From: Paratinospora sagittata
Taxonomy: Eukaryota > Streptophyta > Magnoliopsida > Ranunculales > Menispermaceae
DNA length: 64,000 bases
Direction of reading: 5' to 3'
NCBI GenBank assembly: GCA_035771175.1
Contig: CM069608.1
Span: 28,582,019 to 28,646,018, forward strand
Shown: positions 37,401-47,647 of the stretch, one piece after another
Numbering within the stretch: position 1 is the stretch's first letter
Layout of the letters: each line of letters opens with the position of its first letter
Translations under genes and position numbers: made by a program
Notes under the pieces: generated by a model
What the model saw: only the letters and a program-made list of their open reading frames with translations
What the model was told of the DNA's origin: nothing
Databases searched by the model: none

Positions 37401-40400
37401 CCTATGGACAAGTCTTTCTTACCTTACACTTTTATTTGGAAAGCCCAAGTTCCATCCAAAGAGCAGGTTTTAGGGTGGCTTTTTGGCCATAGGAGGATCA
37501 ACATGATGGACATGGTTCAAAGGTCACACCCATCCATGTATTTGTCCCCTCATGGCCAATCCTTGGTAAATAGGATAGTGAATCTATGGAGCATATCTTT
37601 ATCTACTACACTTTTGAAGGTTACATCATGGATACTGTAGGTTAGGCGATTAATTTACCGAGTGGGAGACCTTCCAACCACGAGGAATTAATCACCTTTA
37701 AACAAGTGACAACAACCCAAAGACAACTAAGAACTAGTGTTGTCAAGGCGTCAAGACAATGTCTAGGCTATTGGTCCCATCTAGACGAGGCGGTGCCTAA
37801 GGATGGCCTAAGTGAGGCCTAGGCATTGTAAATAATATTTATTTATAGCTCCCTAAGTGAATAATTAATTAATTTTTCATATACAAACCTTGTATATATA
37901 TATATAATTGCATACTACCCCACAATATAGAAGTATCATGTGTGAAAAACAGATTTAACTATATTTTACATTCTTCAATCACGTGTCCAAAAATTAAAAT
38001 AAAAAATGCTAAAAAAATAAGACAAGTTGGCATATAATGGAAGTATACTAATTTGAAGAGTCACTTTTGATGAAGTAGGTATGATAAAAAGAAAAATATT
38101 TGTAGCAATACAACAATAATAAAATAGAAAAACAGAATCAGAGAAATAGAAAAAAGAAAAAGATATAATTTGCATATTGAAAAAATAAGTATAACACTAG
38201 AATTGAAAGTTATACCAATGTATTGTTGAGGATATATAATCACATAAATAACAATATGAAGAAAAAAAGAACCATACAATTTATATATTTATATTGACCC
38301 CCGTAAACTTTTAAAAAGTTTCAAAGAGCCCTATTATCTGCCTTAAGCATGGCCTAGGCAATTTAGTTGCAAATGGCCTAGGCATGGCCTTAATAACACT
38401 ACTAAGAATATGTGGATAGTAGCAATCATTGTAACAGTTAGGTTCATATGGAAGAAAAGAAACAAGAGAATAGTGGAAAGGGAGGAAAACAATGTTAGAG
38501 CAATTTGGGAGCATACTAATCCGGGCCTCTTCTTGTATGGCAAAAGGAAAGATTTCAAAAGGCTACAAAACATAATTTGGTTCACAAAGGGCTCTAATTT
38601 GCTGTAAACTTGTAATTCTTTTTTTTTTTTTTATAGCCTAGAGGACATCATGTTCTCATGTGTCCTGTCCTTGGTTCCAATTCTCTTTCTTAAATGAATA
38701 AATCATTTTTTTCAACAAAAAGAATCTCTTTTGCTAAGTTATATGCATTTAATCATCTTATCCCACATTGTGATAGATTCATCTTCCACATTTAAACTCG
38801 ATTCTTTTACTAGTTTTCCTCGAATACTTTTTTACCTCTCAAATTCTACCACTCGGTTCTTGGGTTTACAAGTTTCCCATTTAATTGAGAGGTCTTATAT
38901 ATATATATATATATATCTACTATTATTATTCTATGTTGTGAAGTTAAACTCTCTCCTTAGATAACCTTACATATCAATTTGTCAATCTTTTCGATTAAGA
39001 AGTCCATTTGACTCTTATAAGATCAAGTTATAATGGTTATTAAGTGTTTACTCTCTTATTAAAATATATACGTGCTATTGTAAGGTCATAGGCAACTACA
39101 AAATTTAGTTAATCAATTCAGCTCCATTCCTATCTCCAAATTCATATCCTTTATACATAATTTTGTACCCTACCCTATGTTTATCAAGATGTCCGTTAAA
39201 ATCTCCTCATGCATAATCTTATGTCCTTGACGTATTCCTTGAATTTTTCCATCTGTATCTTCCGAAAATTATGTTTTAATATGTTCTTCTAATTCCATTT
39301 GGGGTGCATATGCAACTACAACTCAACTCAGCCTTTTCCCAACTACATGAGGTCGGCTACATGAATCCACTTCCTCTACTTTGCTCTATCGAGGGCTAGT
39401 CCGCATTCAAATTATAGGAAGTTAGATCTTTCTTAATTACCTCTATCCATGTTATCTTAGGTCTACCTCTACCCTTATAGTTACCATCTAGTGTTAATAG
39501 GTCACTTTTCCTAACTGGTGCATCTAAAAGCTTACGTTGTATGTGTCTGAACCATCTTAGTCTGTTCTCTCTTATTTTATCTCCAATTGGTGCCACTCCT
39601 ACCATTTCTCGAATATCCTCATCTCTAATTCTATCTTTTAAAGTTTTACCACATATCTATCATAGCATTCACATTTCTGTTACACTTAGTTTGTTAACAT
39701 GTTTTTTAATTGTACAACATTTTGCACCATTCGCATTTGGGGTGCGTATGCACTAACCATATTAATTATGGCATCTTGTATTATAAATTTATAAATAAAA
39801 TTCGATCTCCTTTTCGAGTAGCATTTGCAACATATTCTATAAAGTTTTTATCTACAATTTTCTACCGACACATTTGGTTTCTAATAAGCATGTTATATTT
39901 ATTTTATCCTAATTATGATATTAGTACCTCCATTCCTTTGCATATTATTATTCCTACAAGTTGTTACCATAAGCTTGTCATCGTGACACTAATCCAAAGT
40001 AGTACAAGGACCCTTGCTCATCTCACACCACACTTGGGACATTACCTATTTCTCAAAACACCCATAGGGAGGTGCAAAGTGTCACTTAATAAGGATCAAA
40101 GGATGCCCTAACCTTTCACATAATTTGATTAAGTGGATTTATGTCCATAGATGATCTTAGCCGTTCAAGGTTTTACACTCATTGTCAGCTACCTAAAACA
40201 ATCCTCCTTATTCATCTAGGCTTGAGACCAACAATGTATAAGGGTGACAACACAAATGAGTTGAAGCAACTTGACCGAATATTTACCCAATGACTAACCA
40301 ACCTTCTCTTAGTTTAACATGAATATAATATAGTCAAGAAATTTTGGGTTTTGAATCATTCTAATTTGCTTTCCTTAGTAATTCTTATGCTCATAAGGTC

Positions 40401-41886
40401 ATGATCAAAGTTTTGATGCAGATACTTAAAGCTATGCCAAGTCATGCTCTTTCAAGTAAAGTGCTCTCTTGCAACTAGGTCCTAACTGCATAAAAATTAA
40501 TTAAGTATAACTCCAAAAAAAATATAACTTGTAAGCCAACTGATGCAACATCTAAGAGAGATAAAGAAGAAAAAGATAAGAAATAAGAAGAGAAAAAGAG
40601 GGTGAAGGAAGAGGATCCATAGTTGCTCTAATACCAAATTAATTTAGCACAATAGGAACTCTTAATAAACAATTTCTTTTCTTTTCTTTTTTCAATTCAT
40701 ATGCAATCAACCAGCCCCTTACAACCCTATTAGAAACTATTTATAGACACACAAATAAAGAATCGGACTCCCAATAGAACTCTTAATAAAATTCCTAATC
40801 AAGTAGAACAACCAAAATCCTAATCCTCTCCAAATAAAACAATAAGACTCCTATTAATAATAAACATCTAAAAGTCCAACTGCATTTAAATAACTGAAAT
40901 TTGATTAAACTTAACAACTCAAATCTACTAATTGATCCTTATCACCAACTCTATTAATAACCTAAAGGAAAACTTGAAGCGAGGTTTTAATTAATAAAAA
41001 GCTTAACCCAAGCTTAAATCGTCACCTAGTTTATCTCCCGAATGTGTACTTTCTTAACTGAGGTGAGAGATAAGTTTCTTCGTCGTTTTACAATCTTTTG
41101 TCATCCCATTTATTTCTCAACTGTGAACTTGCTCAACAAACTGAGGTTATAGTGAAGTTTTTTTTCTTCTTCTTTTCTTATCCCTTGGCAGATTCTAGAA
41201 GAGAAGAGAACCAGATTGCACATTTTTTGTAGGCTGAAGAGGCAAATTAAATATAGAAAAAGAAAACATAATTGCCAATGCTCATCAAACAATAGAAAGA
41301 TTTAAAAAGAAAATCTATCAAATTCTGTGAAGTGTGCTGCCAAAGAAATCAATAAACTCGACTGAATGACATCAGGAACTCCATATTTGATACAATTTGG
41401 TTTTCAATTAATGGTTAACTTACACAGAAATAAGTAAATTTCCGACATCTAACCAAAAGAACAAAAAAATAAATAAAAATGAAAACAATTAACCTAACAA
41501 CACTGGATCTCAAAGAAAGAAACACCAAAATAACCAGATCGGAATCGAAAATTCGAAAATCGTAACTCCAAACTGAGACGAAATGCAAGAATCAGAAAAT
41601 GAAGATGAGAAAATTCAAGTAAAAATTAAAAAAAAAAAGTACCTTGTTTCTCTAAGATCTTCATCAGCGAGGACTGAGAAGGGACATCTAGATAATCGCC
41701 TCTGTAATCTCTGTGGAGCGAAGCTTTTCTTCGGACTTTGACACCCATGAAAGGCTCTTGATCTTCCGTAATATTGTTTTCTGAAGGTTTTAATCGATTC
41801 TTGGGTTCTAGGGTTACTTCATCTCCTCCATCTTCTTCTTCTTGAGGTGTTTGTATTTGAATTCTTCTTGTTTTCAATCGATCCAT
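31497..41886 (-). CDS. Small protein with myosin-I TH1-like domain (four exons)
   Basis: Predicted - strand join: 41886-41643, 32273-31955, 31785-31727, 31528-31497, giving 217 residues. All junctions are GT-AG and in phase: EKQ|GDRQV, FSN|RFEYN, EEVE|GGVKT. Exon 1 encodes a charged N-terminus (MDRLKTRRIQIQTPQEEED ... GDYLDVPSQSSLMKILEKQ). Exons 2-4 encode VLFADKVLKFTGSGKMKRR, LLITDFAIYIVDPETGGLKR, KLCLSELSDNFFAIIIPSEYD, EVAFSNRFEYNASSELVKEI and GGVKTGIVRK. This is the plant protein resembling the TH1 (myosin I tail) domain, a lipid-binding fold in myosin I. Here there is no motor, so the role in plants is not established. The exon sequence is clean. The odd feature is the 9.4-kb first intron, full of retroelements. 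The gene is convergent with the receptor-kinase gene. Confidence 0.85.
33355..34760 (-). mobile_element. RTE-type LINE remnant 1
   Basis: On the - strand: a degraded RT motif-A area (34690-34600, DLEKAYDRV-like), then ITMGLHKGSTLTPPICFTLVIDELAKYI and CILFVDVDYIVV, where the catalytic FADD is corrupted. A decayed C-terminal part follows, then the 3' end with 'ctcatgtagttggggaaaac' and ttgagttgagttgag. The 3' end matches that of the copy at 39305. No target duplication was seen. Confidence 0.75.
34020..34245. repeat. Possible foldback element inside or beside the RTE remnant
   Basis: gtgtttggttcgtt and attacgaaccaaacgcag face each other at 34091 and about 34218, the kind of inverted words found at MITE ends. 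No target duplication was confirmed. Confidence 0.35.
34957..35012 (-). repeat. Possible Au-type SINE 3' fragment
   Basis: aaaagggtgtacctagtgca, followed by an 'aaggtgccc...ggtct...gaaggg' pattern, resembles from memory the 3' end of plant Au SINEs in reverse orientation. The tRNA-derived head is absent. Confidence 0.4.
35013..36329. other. AT-rich intronic DNA
   Basis: No element recognised. T-rich runs at 35461 and 35980. Confidence 0.5.
36330..37078 (+). mobile_element. L1-type LINE fragment 1 (zinc-binding RT C-terminus)
   Basis: An open frame with FTCKSFFDHLSYSP, SSKVKVFGWLVVHRKV, CSLCLRDSESANHLFVSCPI and LWSIWMECNRRIFEG. This is the zf-RVT domain and tail of plant L1 elements, with the CX2C...HX4C zinc ligands visible. 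It is 5' truncated at about 36330 and ends in an A run at 37069-37077 after a run of 3' UTR. The frame is intact for 195 residues, so this copy is younger than the next. Confidence 0.85.
37727..37734. other. 8-bp target duplication (left) of the hAT MITE
   Basis: ctaagaac, matched by ctaagaat at 38402-38409 (7/8). Confidence 0.75.
37735..38401. mobile_element. hAT-type MITE, 667 bp
   Basis: Terminal inverted repeats TAGTGTTGTCAAGGC / GCCTTAATAACACTA with two mismatches, and 8-bp flanking duplications, the hAT length. Subterminal gcctaggca words are repeated near both ends. There is no transposase, only AT-rich filler. It interrupts an L1 coding region, so it inserted after that LINE. Confidence 0.82.
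38885..38918. repeat. (TA)n microsatellite
   Basis: A run of TA units at about 38897-38918. Confidence 0.9.
39305..39960 (-). mobile_element. RTE-type LINE remnant 2
   Basis: On the - strand, WICGKTLKD-like, then IREMVGVAPIGDKIRENRLR, WFRHIQRKLLDAPVRKSD and KGRGRPKITWIEVIKKDL, the C-terminal tail of RTE-type LINEs, followed by a 3' end with 'ctcatgtagttgggaaaag' and tgagttgagttg. Only the last few hundred bases remain. Frameshifts lie upstream at about 39660. Confidence 0.85.
39961..40624. other. Intronic DNA without recognised element
   Basis: Nothing coding or repetitive that I can name. Confidence 0.5.
40625..40910 (-). repeat. Possible LTR remnant with PBS
   Basis: On the - strand TGGTATTAGAGC (40636-40625) differs by one base from the initiator tRNA-Met PBS and is followed by aactatggatcc. 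The AT-rich flank to about 40910, with repeated 'actcttaataa' and 'ggactcc/agactcctat' words, could be the LTR. No coding part was seen. Confidence 0.4.
40911..41625. other. Intronic DNA near exon 1
   Basis: No element recognised. Confidence 0.5.
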
Positions 41887-42439
41887 CCAATTGAGATAAC
41901 CTGGAAAAGCTCTGTATAAAACACTTCGGTGGCGTTCTGATTCGTTTGCCGAAATGCTTCAAAATAAAATAACAATTAAAATAGAAAAACAAAGAAAAAG
42001 GGTCCGAGAAAATATTTACAGAGTAGAGTGGAAAATGAGTATTTTTATCATAAATTACCTTAATCGACGGGATAATTTCATCCCACAAAAAGAATGCATC
42101 ACCTTTTACAACATGTTGATACCACATAGTAAACTCAATTATAAAAATAAAAAATAAAAAAAACCCTTATTAACTTAGAAAAAAATGTAGGATGCAGTTC
42201 TAGATTTCACCTCTATTGCATATCACACCTTTCTAAATTATGTCTTTATCGCACAAAAAAAAAAAAAAAAAAAAAAAAAAGAGTATTTAGAAACCTTGCA
42301 ACGTGTTAAAAAAAATGTTAAAATTTGTTCCTTAAAGTATTTAATATAAGAACTACAAAATCCTAGCGAATTTCTATCAATAAATATTGGTTTTGAAAAC
42401 AAAAAAAATGCCTATAATGAAACTATAAAATGGCACAAG
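41887..42439 (-). promoter_or_regulatory. Upstream region of the TH1-like gene
   Basis: The - strand has GTTTTATACAGAG about 35 bases before the ATG, too close to be a sure TATA box, and AT-rich DNA beyond. A 28-base A run at 42254-42281 may be an old retroposon tail. Confidence 0.35.
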
Positions 42440-43016
42440 ATGGAAAGTAGGTAACGGCTCTAGTATTCACATGATCAAGAACCAATGGATCCCTAGACCT
42501 AATTCCTTCAAGCTCATCTCCTCTTTTTCAACTGTTTTGGACAGTAACATAGCAGAGTTCATCACAGAAGATTCTCAGTGGGACCACACTATCGATTGTT
42601 GAAGAGATCTTGAAAATCCTCCCAAGTAGAAGAAGACCAATGGACAAATTAGTATGGCATTATTCGAAGAACAGTCTCTTCAATGTGAAGAGCACATACT
42701 AGTTGCAAATTAGAGATCCTCATATAATCTAAAACTCACATAGAGATAGCAATTGTGAGACGTGGAAAAAAATTTATGCAACCTTTTCCTCCAACACGAA
42801 GTGATAATTTTTGCCTGGAAATTGATACAAAATGCCCTACCACCATGTGTGAATCTGAGGAAGCGAAAGATTATAGATTTGGCAATATGTGAGGTATGCA
42901 AATTTGGGGTTGAATCCAACATTCATGCAGTTGCAGAATGTACCAGAGCCAGTATTGTGTGTAATCACATTGAGACTACATTAGAAGATCCAAGTTGTAT
43001 ACGCCTTTTAAAATAA
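42440..43016 (+). mobile_element. LINE fragment 3 (zinc-binding RT C-terminus)
   Basis: Pieces in changing frames: WHYSKN-like and FNVKS, then VIIFAWKLIQNALPPCVNLRKRK and ICEVCKFGVESNIHAVAECT, the zf-RVT fold with CX2C and HxxxxC ligands. It is of a different subfamily from fragments 1 and 2. No A-tail remains. Confidence 0.75.
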
Positions 43017-43139
43017 GGTGCCATGAAGGAACTCATTTTATCATCCTGTAAAACTGACTAGCGACGATGGAGCCAAAACTTAACCTGATCCAAATAGTTT
43101 AAATTAAGAAAAATAGATTTCAACTTGAACCAAACTAGT

Positions 43140-43210
43140 TCTTAAACTCAACCTAATCCAATCTAATTTGGGTTGGATTGGGTTGATCATTCAGGTTCAG
43201 ATGACTTGAA
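43140..43210. repeat. GGGTT-rich dispersed repeat fragment
   Basis: ttgggttggattgggttgat and 'caggttcagatgacttgaac' resemble a common plant dispersed repeat. Family unknown to me. Confidence 0.35.
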
Positions 43211-43439
43211 CTTTACCTATAAATTTCATATGTAAATCTTACACTAATAAATATCATGTATGTTATATATCAAATCCAACAAAATTAACTAGTAGATTTG
43301 ACAACAATTAATATCAAAGATGTTCCAAATACAACCACATTTATCCACCATGTCATAAAATAACAAATACAAGTTCAAAATAGTTCCATCAAAATGTTTA
43401 CCAAATATAAGTTCAACAAAATTGCATCAAAATGTTAAT

Positions 43440-43980
43440 AACACGAAAATTTGAAGGCTATAGGGGTAAGAGATTTTGTTTTCATGTTAAAAATCAGGTC
43501 GACCCGCTAAACCTGAAATTGACCAGTTTAACACGACTAATATTTTATGTCATGTGTTGAGACTATAACTTTATAATGTTTTATTTGGTCTTTATTATAT
43601 GGTTATATAATTATGATTTTTGATTTATATGTTAATTTAAAATTTATGTATGTTAAATAGGTCAGAATGAACTTGTTTAAGCTTATAAACATGTTAACAT
43701 GTTTAACCTGTTGCTTAAAAAAAAAGCTTAAACAGATAAATAGGTTAAATTTGGTTCAAATAATTAACGTGTCGTGTTAGGTTAAACACGACCTGAATAT
43801 AACCTGTTTAAATAACATGTTAAATGTGTCGTGTTCGTGTCACCCGTTTATTAAACGTGTAATGTTCACATATAATGACGCGTTATTTAAACGTGTCGTG
43901 TTCAGGTTTACAATATACTTATTATACATGTGTCTTGACATAACATGATTATGAAACGACAATATAAATTGTCACCCTTA
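43440..43980. repeat. Dispersed repeat with cgtgtcgtgt words, possibly hAT-like
   Basis: Repeated acgtgtcgtgttcgtgt and ccgtttattaaacg words, ending attgtcaccctta. The right end resembles a TAAGGGTGACAAT terminal repeat. The left end (ataggggtaag) matches only in part and no target duplication was found. Confidence 0.45.
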
Positions 43981-44493
43981 CATGCAACTCATATGCTTAG
44001 TAAATTTGTTTTAATTTGTATTGGGTTTCAAGTGTGGTTAGAGGAAACTCCTCCTGTAATGTCTAATGCTGTACTCGTGGAGGCATCTCCCTTTCTCGCT
44101 TCTTGATTTAATGAATTTTTCCTTTAAAAAAAAAAAAGAAATAATAAAATGGATTGAATTAAAGACAAGTTACGTAATGAAAACTTTTTAAAACTTATGA
44201 AGTAGCAACAAACAAACACTACATTGAAGTATATAAACAAATTAATTAGTTCTCATGTTAACTTGGTGATCGAAAGTTAATAACAAATAAAGAAATATCA
44301 AGGGATAAACTTGCAACCTTGATTCGTATAAACTTATATTTAGAAAAATGCAATAATTGTAAATTAATTATTATTTTTTTCTAAAGTTTGGTGGGTACAT
44401 ATAAAGTACTTTGTACGAAAAATTAAATATATAATTTTTTGGGAAGGTATCAAATATATGAAATTCTTAGTCTTTATTAATGTCTTAACTAAA
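43981..44493. other. AT-rich intergenic DNA
   Basis: No feature seen. Confidence 0.5.
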
Positions 44494-44765
44494 CTAATGA
44501 ACGTGCACTTGCGTTTCACGTGATTGACATTTATTGTTAGAAGTAAGTCTCATCGGTTGTATAGATTGAAACAAACATAGAGAAAAAGGTAAAAATTAAA
44601 AAAAAGGGTTAGTTAGAATTAATTCTTCTAAGTATACCCCCTTTAATTGTTTATAATATGTTGAAAATTTAAATATCTAATAAATTAAAAAAAAGGTATT
44701 ATTGAGATTATGATAAAAGCAACACACTATCAATAAGAAGTTTTGGCTTTATAAATAGTATAAAT
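44494..44765 (-). mobile_element. Helitron-like nonautonomous copy 1
   Basis: Same layout as the copy at 45081: on the - strand it starts ...ATACTATTTATAAAGCCAAAA and ends with a decayed hairpin (CACGTGAAACGCAAGTGCACG) just before CATTAG|T. The TC start is mutated. Confidence 0.5.
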
Positions 44766-45080
44766 TTATATGTTTCATTTTTTAATATGATCTAAATAAG
44801 TAAAATCATTACCCTAAAATAAAAATCATTTAAAAATATTAATGAGGGCAATTGGAAGTAAAGCTTAAAAGTTAGAAGGATGAATTGGAGAAAAACAAAG
44901 CCTAAAATCTAAGGGTGTATAAAAAAAACTAAAAATTAGTTAATTGTAAAATTACTATTTTGATCTTATTAACAATAAAATTAAATTTTCTTAAAAGAAA
45001 AAACTTTTCAAGGGGAATTCAAGTAGAAAAAAAGCTTCATTGTCCTCTATCCAAATATTTTTATTATAGTTATAGATAGA

Positions 45081-45396
45081 CTAATAAACCTGCACGTGCG
45101 TTGCACGTGATTGATAGTTATATTTTATAATTTATGTTTATTTTATTTTAATTTTAAAGGTATGTAAATGATTAAATCTCATCAGTTGCATGCGTCACTT
45201 GAAACAAACATAAAGAAAAAAGTGGATACGAAAAAGGTGGGTTGGTTAGATTTAACTGTTCTAAAAATATCCTATAACTGTTTATAATATGGGCTGAAAA
45301 TCAAAATTTCAAATAAACTAAAAAATTATATTATTGAGATTATGATAAAAGTAATACAACGTCAATTAAAAATTTTGGCTTTATAAATAGTATAGA
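45081..45396 (-). mobile_element. Helitron-like nonautonomous copy 2
   Basis: On the - strand it starts A|TCTATACTATTTATAAAGCC and ends with the hairpin GCACGTGCAACGCACGTGC, then AGGTTTATTAG|T. TC start, a GC-rich hairpin about 10 bases from the end, a CTRR-like terminus (here TTAG) and insertion between A and T with no target duplication are Helitron marks. There is no Rep/helicase. Confidence 0.55.
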
Positions 45397-45892
45397 TTAC
45401 AAAGAATACAACAATGTATCTAAGATGGTCATTAATTATCACCTTATGTTGCTATTTCAATTACAAAATTACCACGCCACTTTAACTTCTCTCTGCTTCC
45501 AATGATGAAGGATTAAAGGGATGTAGCTGGTGATTATTGGGTAATTGTAGCAGTCGTATGTTATGAACCACATGAAAACCACGCCCATTTGAGCAAACTC
45601 TGAAACTGCTCTTGAAAAGGCAACGTTTTAAAGTGCATACCATAATGGAGTGGTTACAATGTAGCATTAATGTTGGCCCGGGTATGTCTAAGAGGGGGGT
45701 GAATTGAACACTTAGACAATTTAAAAATAATTATAATGACAAAACTAAAGTGCGGAAATTAAATAAATATGCACAGTCGATTTATAGTGGTTCGGCTACT
45801 TGCCTACATCCACTACCTAACATCCCCAGTTAGGATTTTAAACCTGATATCACTAAGGGATTTTCTTACGGGTGAGAATCAAACCATTACAC

Positions 45893-46050
45893 TTTTTCTC
45901 AACTTGCAGGTGTGAGAGCAACTGTTACACTGCTCAACTTGCGGGCTTGAGACCAACCTATCCCAACTTACGGGTGTGAGACATACCTAAGCTTTCTCAA
46001 TTTACGAGTGTGAGAACCACCGTTTCTCAATTTACGGGTGTGAGAAGACC
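45893..46050. repeat. Palindromic short repeats in LTR (tctca...tgaga)
   Basis: Five units like tctcaatttacgggtgtgag at about 35-bp spacing. Equivalent arrays are at 59375-59450 (three) and 62515-62640 (four, reverse orientation). Confidence 0.7.
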
Positions 46051-46709
46051 TAACCTTGTTGAATATAAGAATATCAACTCAATAGTTTATCTAACTACTG
46101 TTACAACTTCGATACAATATACAAGATGTGAAATTGGGTACAACTGCATCCTATGAACTATCTCTCAAATTTCTCTTTCAGCAAGACTGATATAAGTTAA
46201 AACAGTGCTGAACAATTTGAGTGAAAACGGTTCAAATTTTCAAATGAATTTTCAGATAAAGATATAAATTTAGCTCAGTATGAAAATCATTTGAATACGT
46301 AAAGTTTCAAAGAAAACTCTTTGAAAGCAAAATAACTTAAACTTTTTCAACTAGATGAAAATTCGATTAACTTTCAAAAGTGTTTTGGCTCAGAGAATTT
46401 TCAATGGTCTTAATAGATTGTTAAGTGCTGGTATATATAGGCTTGTAGAGATGAAGCTCATTTAAATTTGAATTTCAAATATGACGTTTACTCACAACAA
46501 CTAGAATGTATCACGCACATTTCATGAACATTTTGATTTTCTCCAGATTCACGAATAATGAAAGTATAAGAGACGTGGTTCATGAATCTGAGAATATCTC
46601 TTACAAATACAAAAAGTTAATTTTTGTACGAAAAGTTATTTTGAAAAGGTGGCTAAAAGGATGCACGTGTCAGAACAACAAAAGTATTATTTTTGTCATT
46701 TTGTTCCTT

Positions 46710-47210
46710 TAAGGGCGCTAATAGATTATCAGTGTCCTACTGAACGATGAAGTGAGGGCGCTACTGAATCGTAAGCATCCTAACTTTTTTTGACACTTAA
46801 ACGACTTAAATCATGAGGGCGCTGCTCGATAGAGCATCCTGCTTAGTTTTAAAATCACTTAAATGTACGAGGGCACTACTCGCAAGTAAGCGTCATGAAA
46901 TTTGAAAACTATTTTAAAACAATATTAAGTGCGCTAAAGGACAACAAGTGCCCTGAAAGTTATTAAGTTAATTCTAAGGATGAGGGCGCTCCCATACAAG
47001 TAGCATCCTGATAGTTTATTTAACTTATAACTATCAGCGTCCTTAAAGATAGAAATCAATTAAGAACTAAGAGAACTTCCAGCGAGCTGAAACTAAGTCA
47101 ATGTCTTGGCACTTTCAAAGGTTGACTAAAGGAAGACCGCTACTTACAAGTAAGCGTCCTTATGAATCAGTTCAATTCATCCTAACATTAGCGTCCTGAA
47201 AGACTCTATA
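46710..47210. repeat. Array of hairpin units in SIRE-type LTR
   Basis: About seven units pairing gagggcgctact with agtaagcgtcct, spaced 60-80 bases, each able to fold on itself. Confidence 0.65.
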
Positions 47211-47526
47211 AAAACGATTTTTGATTTCTCGATTAAAAATATGATAAGTGCGAATAAAAACTCGGTAAATTTTAAATTAAGCATAGAAAATTAAATCATT
47301 TGAAATACCGTAAAGTGTATGATCAAAATACGAAAATGATTAAATCTTGCTGAGAGCAAATTGATCGATAGACTTTACATTTTAAGTTCTAAAAGACTCG
47401 AAACTTTACTTGTGATGTTCAATAGGCTTGTGAGCTCAAATCCTTGATCTTGATTTTTGATAAATCTGAAACACTTGACAAGATCATTAGATACACAGAT
47501 TTGAGATATTTGGAATCATCAAAACA

Positions 47527-47647
47527 TTCATGACATGGGGTTCATTGAGATAACAATTACATGTTGTAACTGTTATCTTAAATGTTGTACAACGTTTTAC
47601 TTCTATTGTAATAAATTTCTAAATTACCCACTACTTTTCAATATATA
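47527..47647. other. Short spacer with TA run
   Basis: Contains an imperfect palindrome (agataacaattacatg / tgtaactgttatct, 47548-47580) and TA units that may be the Gypsy target. Confidence 0.45.

Larger units (their letters stand above)
37230..38710 (+). mobile_element. L1-type LINE fragment 2, split by a hAT MITE
   Basis: The left part reads TTWKLHLNGSFTCRSLIF, YTFIWKAQVPSKEQVLGWLF and MVQRSHPSMYLSPHGQSLV (zf-RVT). The right part, after the MITE, reads IIVTVRFIWKKRNKRIVERE and the 3' UTR to about 38710. The zinc Cys residues of CxxC are lost (HGQSLVNR). Related to the copy just upstream but more decayed. Confidence 0.8.
32274..41642 (-). other. Giant first intron of the TH1-like gene
   Basis: 9,369 bases with a GT donor at 41642-41641 and an AG acceptor at 32275-32274. 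It holds two RTE-type LINE remnants, two L1-type remnants, one hAT MITE, an LTR remnant and possibly a SINE piece, listed separately. The stretch 32340-33350 shows no recognisable element. Confidence 0.8.
45671..47526 (-). mobile_element. SIRE-type solo LTR, 1.86 kb
   Basis: On the + strand it starts TGTTGGCCCGGG, with gaggggggtgaattgaac, and ends TTGGAATCATCAAAACA. Inside, next to the U5 side, are five copies of a short palindromic unit (45893-46050), then a TATA-type region, then an array of gagggcgct ... agcgtcct hairpin units (46710-47210). No PBS or internal region adjoins and no target duplication is visible (attaa against ttcat). Confidence 0.7.

Noticed and set aside
42254..42281. Run of 28 A as the tail of a retroposon
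   Set aside because: No element body recognised on its 5' side and no target duplication.
45893..46050. Evenly spaced short palindromic repeats resembling a CRISPR array
   Set aside because: Plant DNA, inside an LTR, repeats diverged, spacers not unique in the required way, no cas genes.
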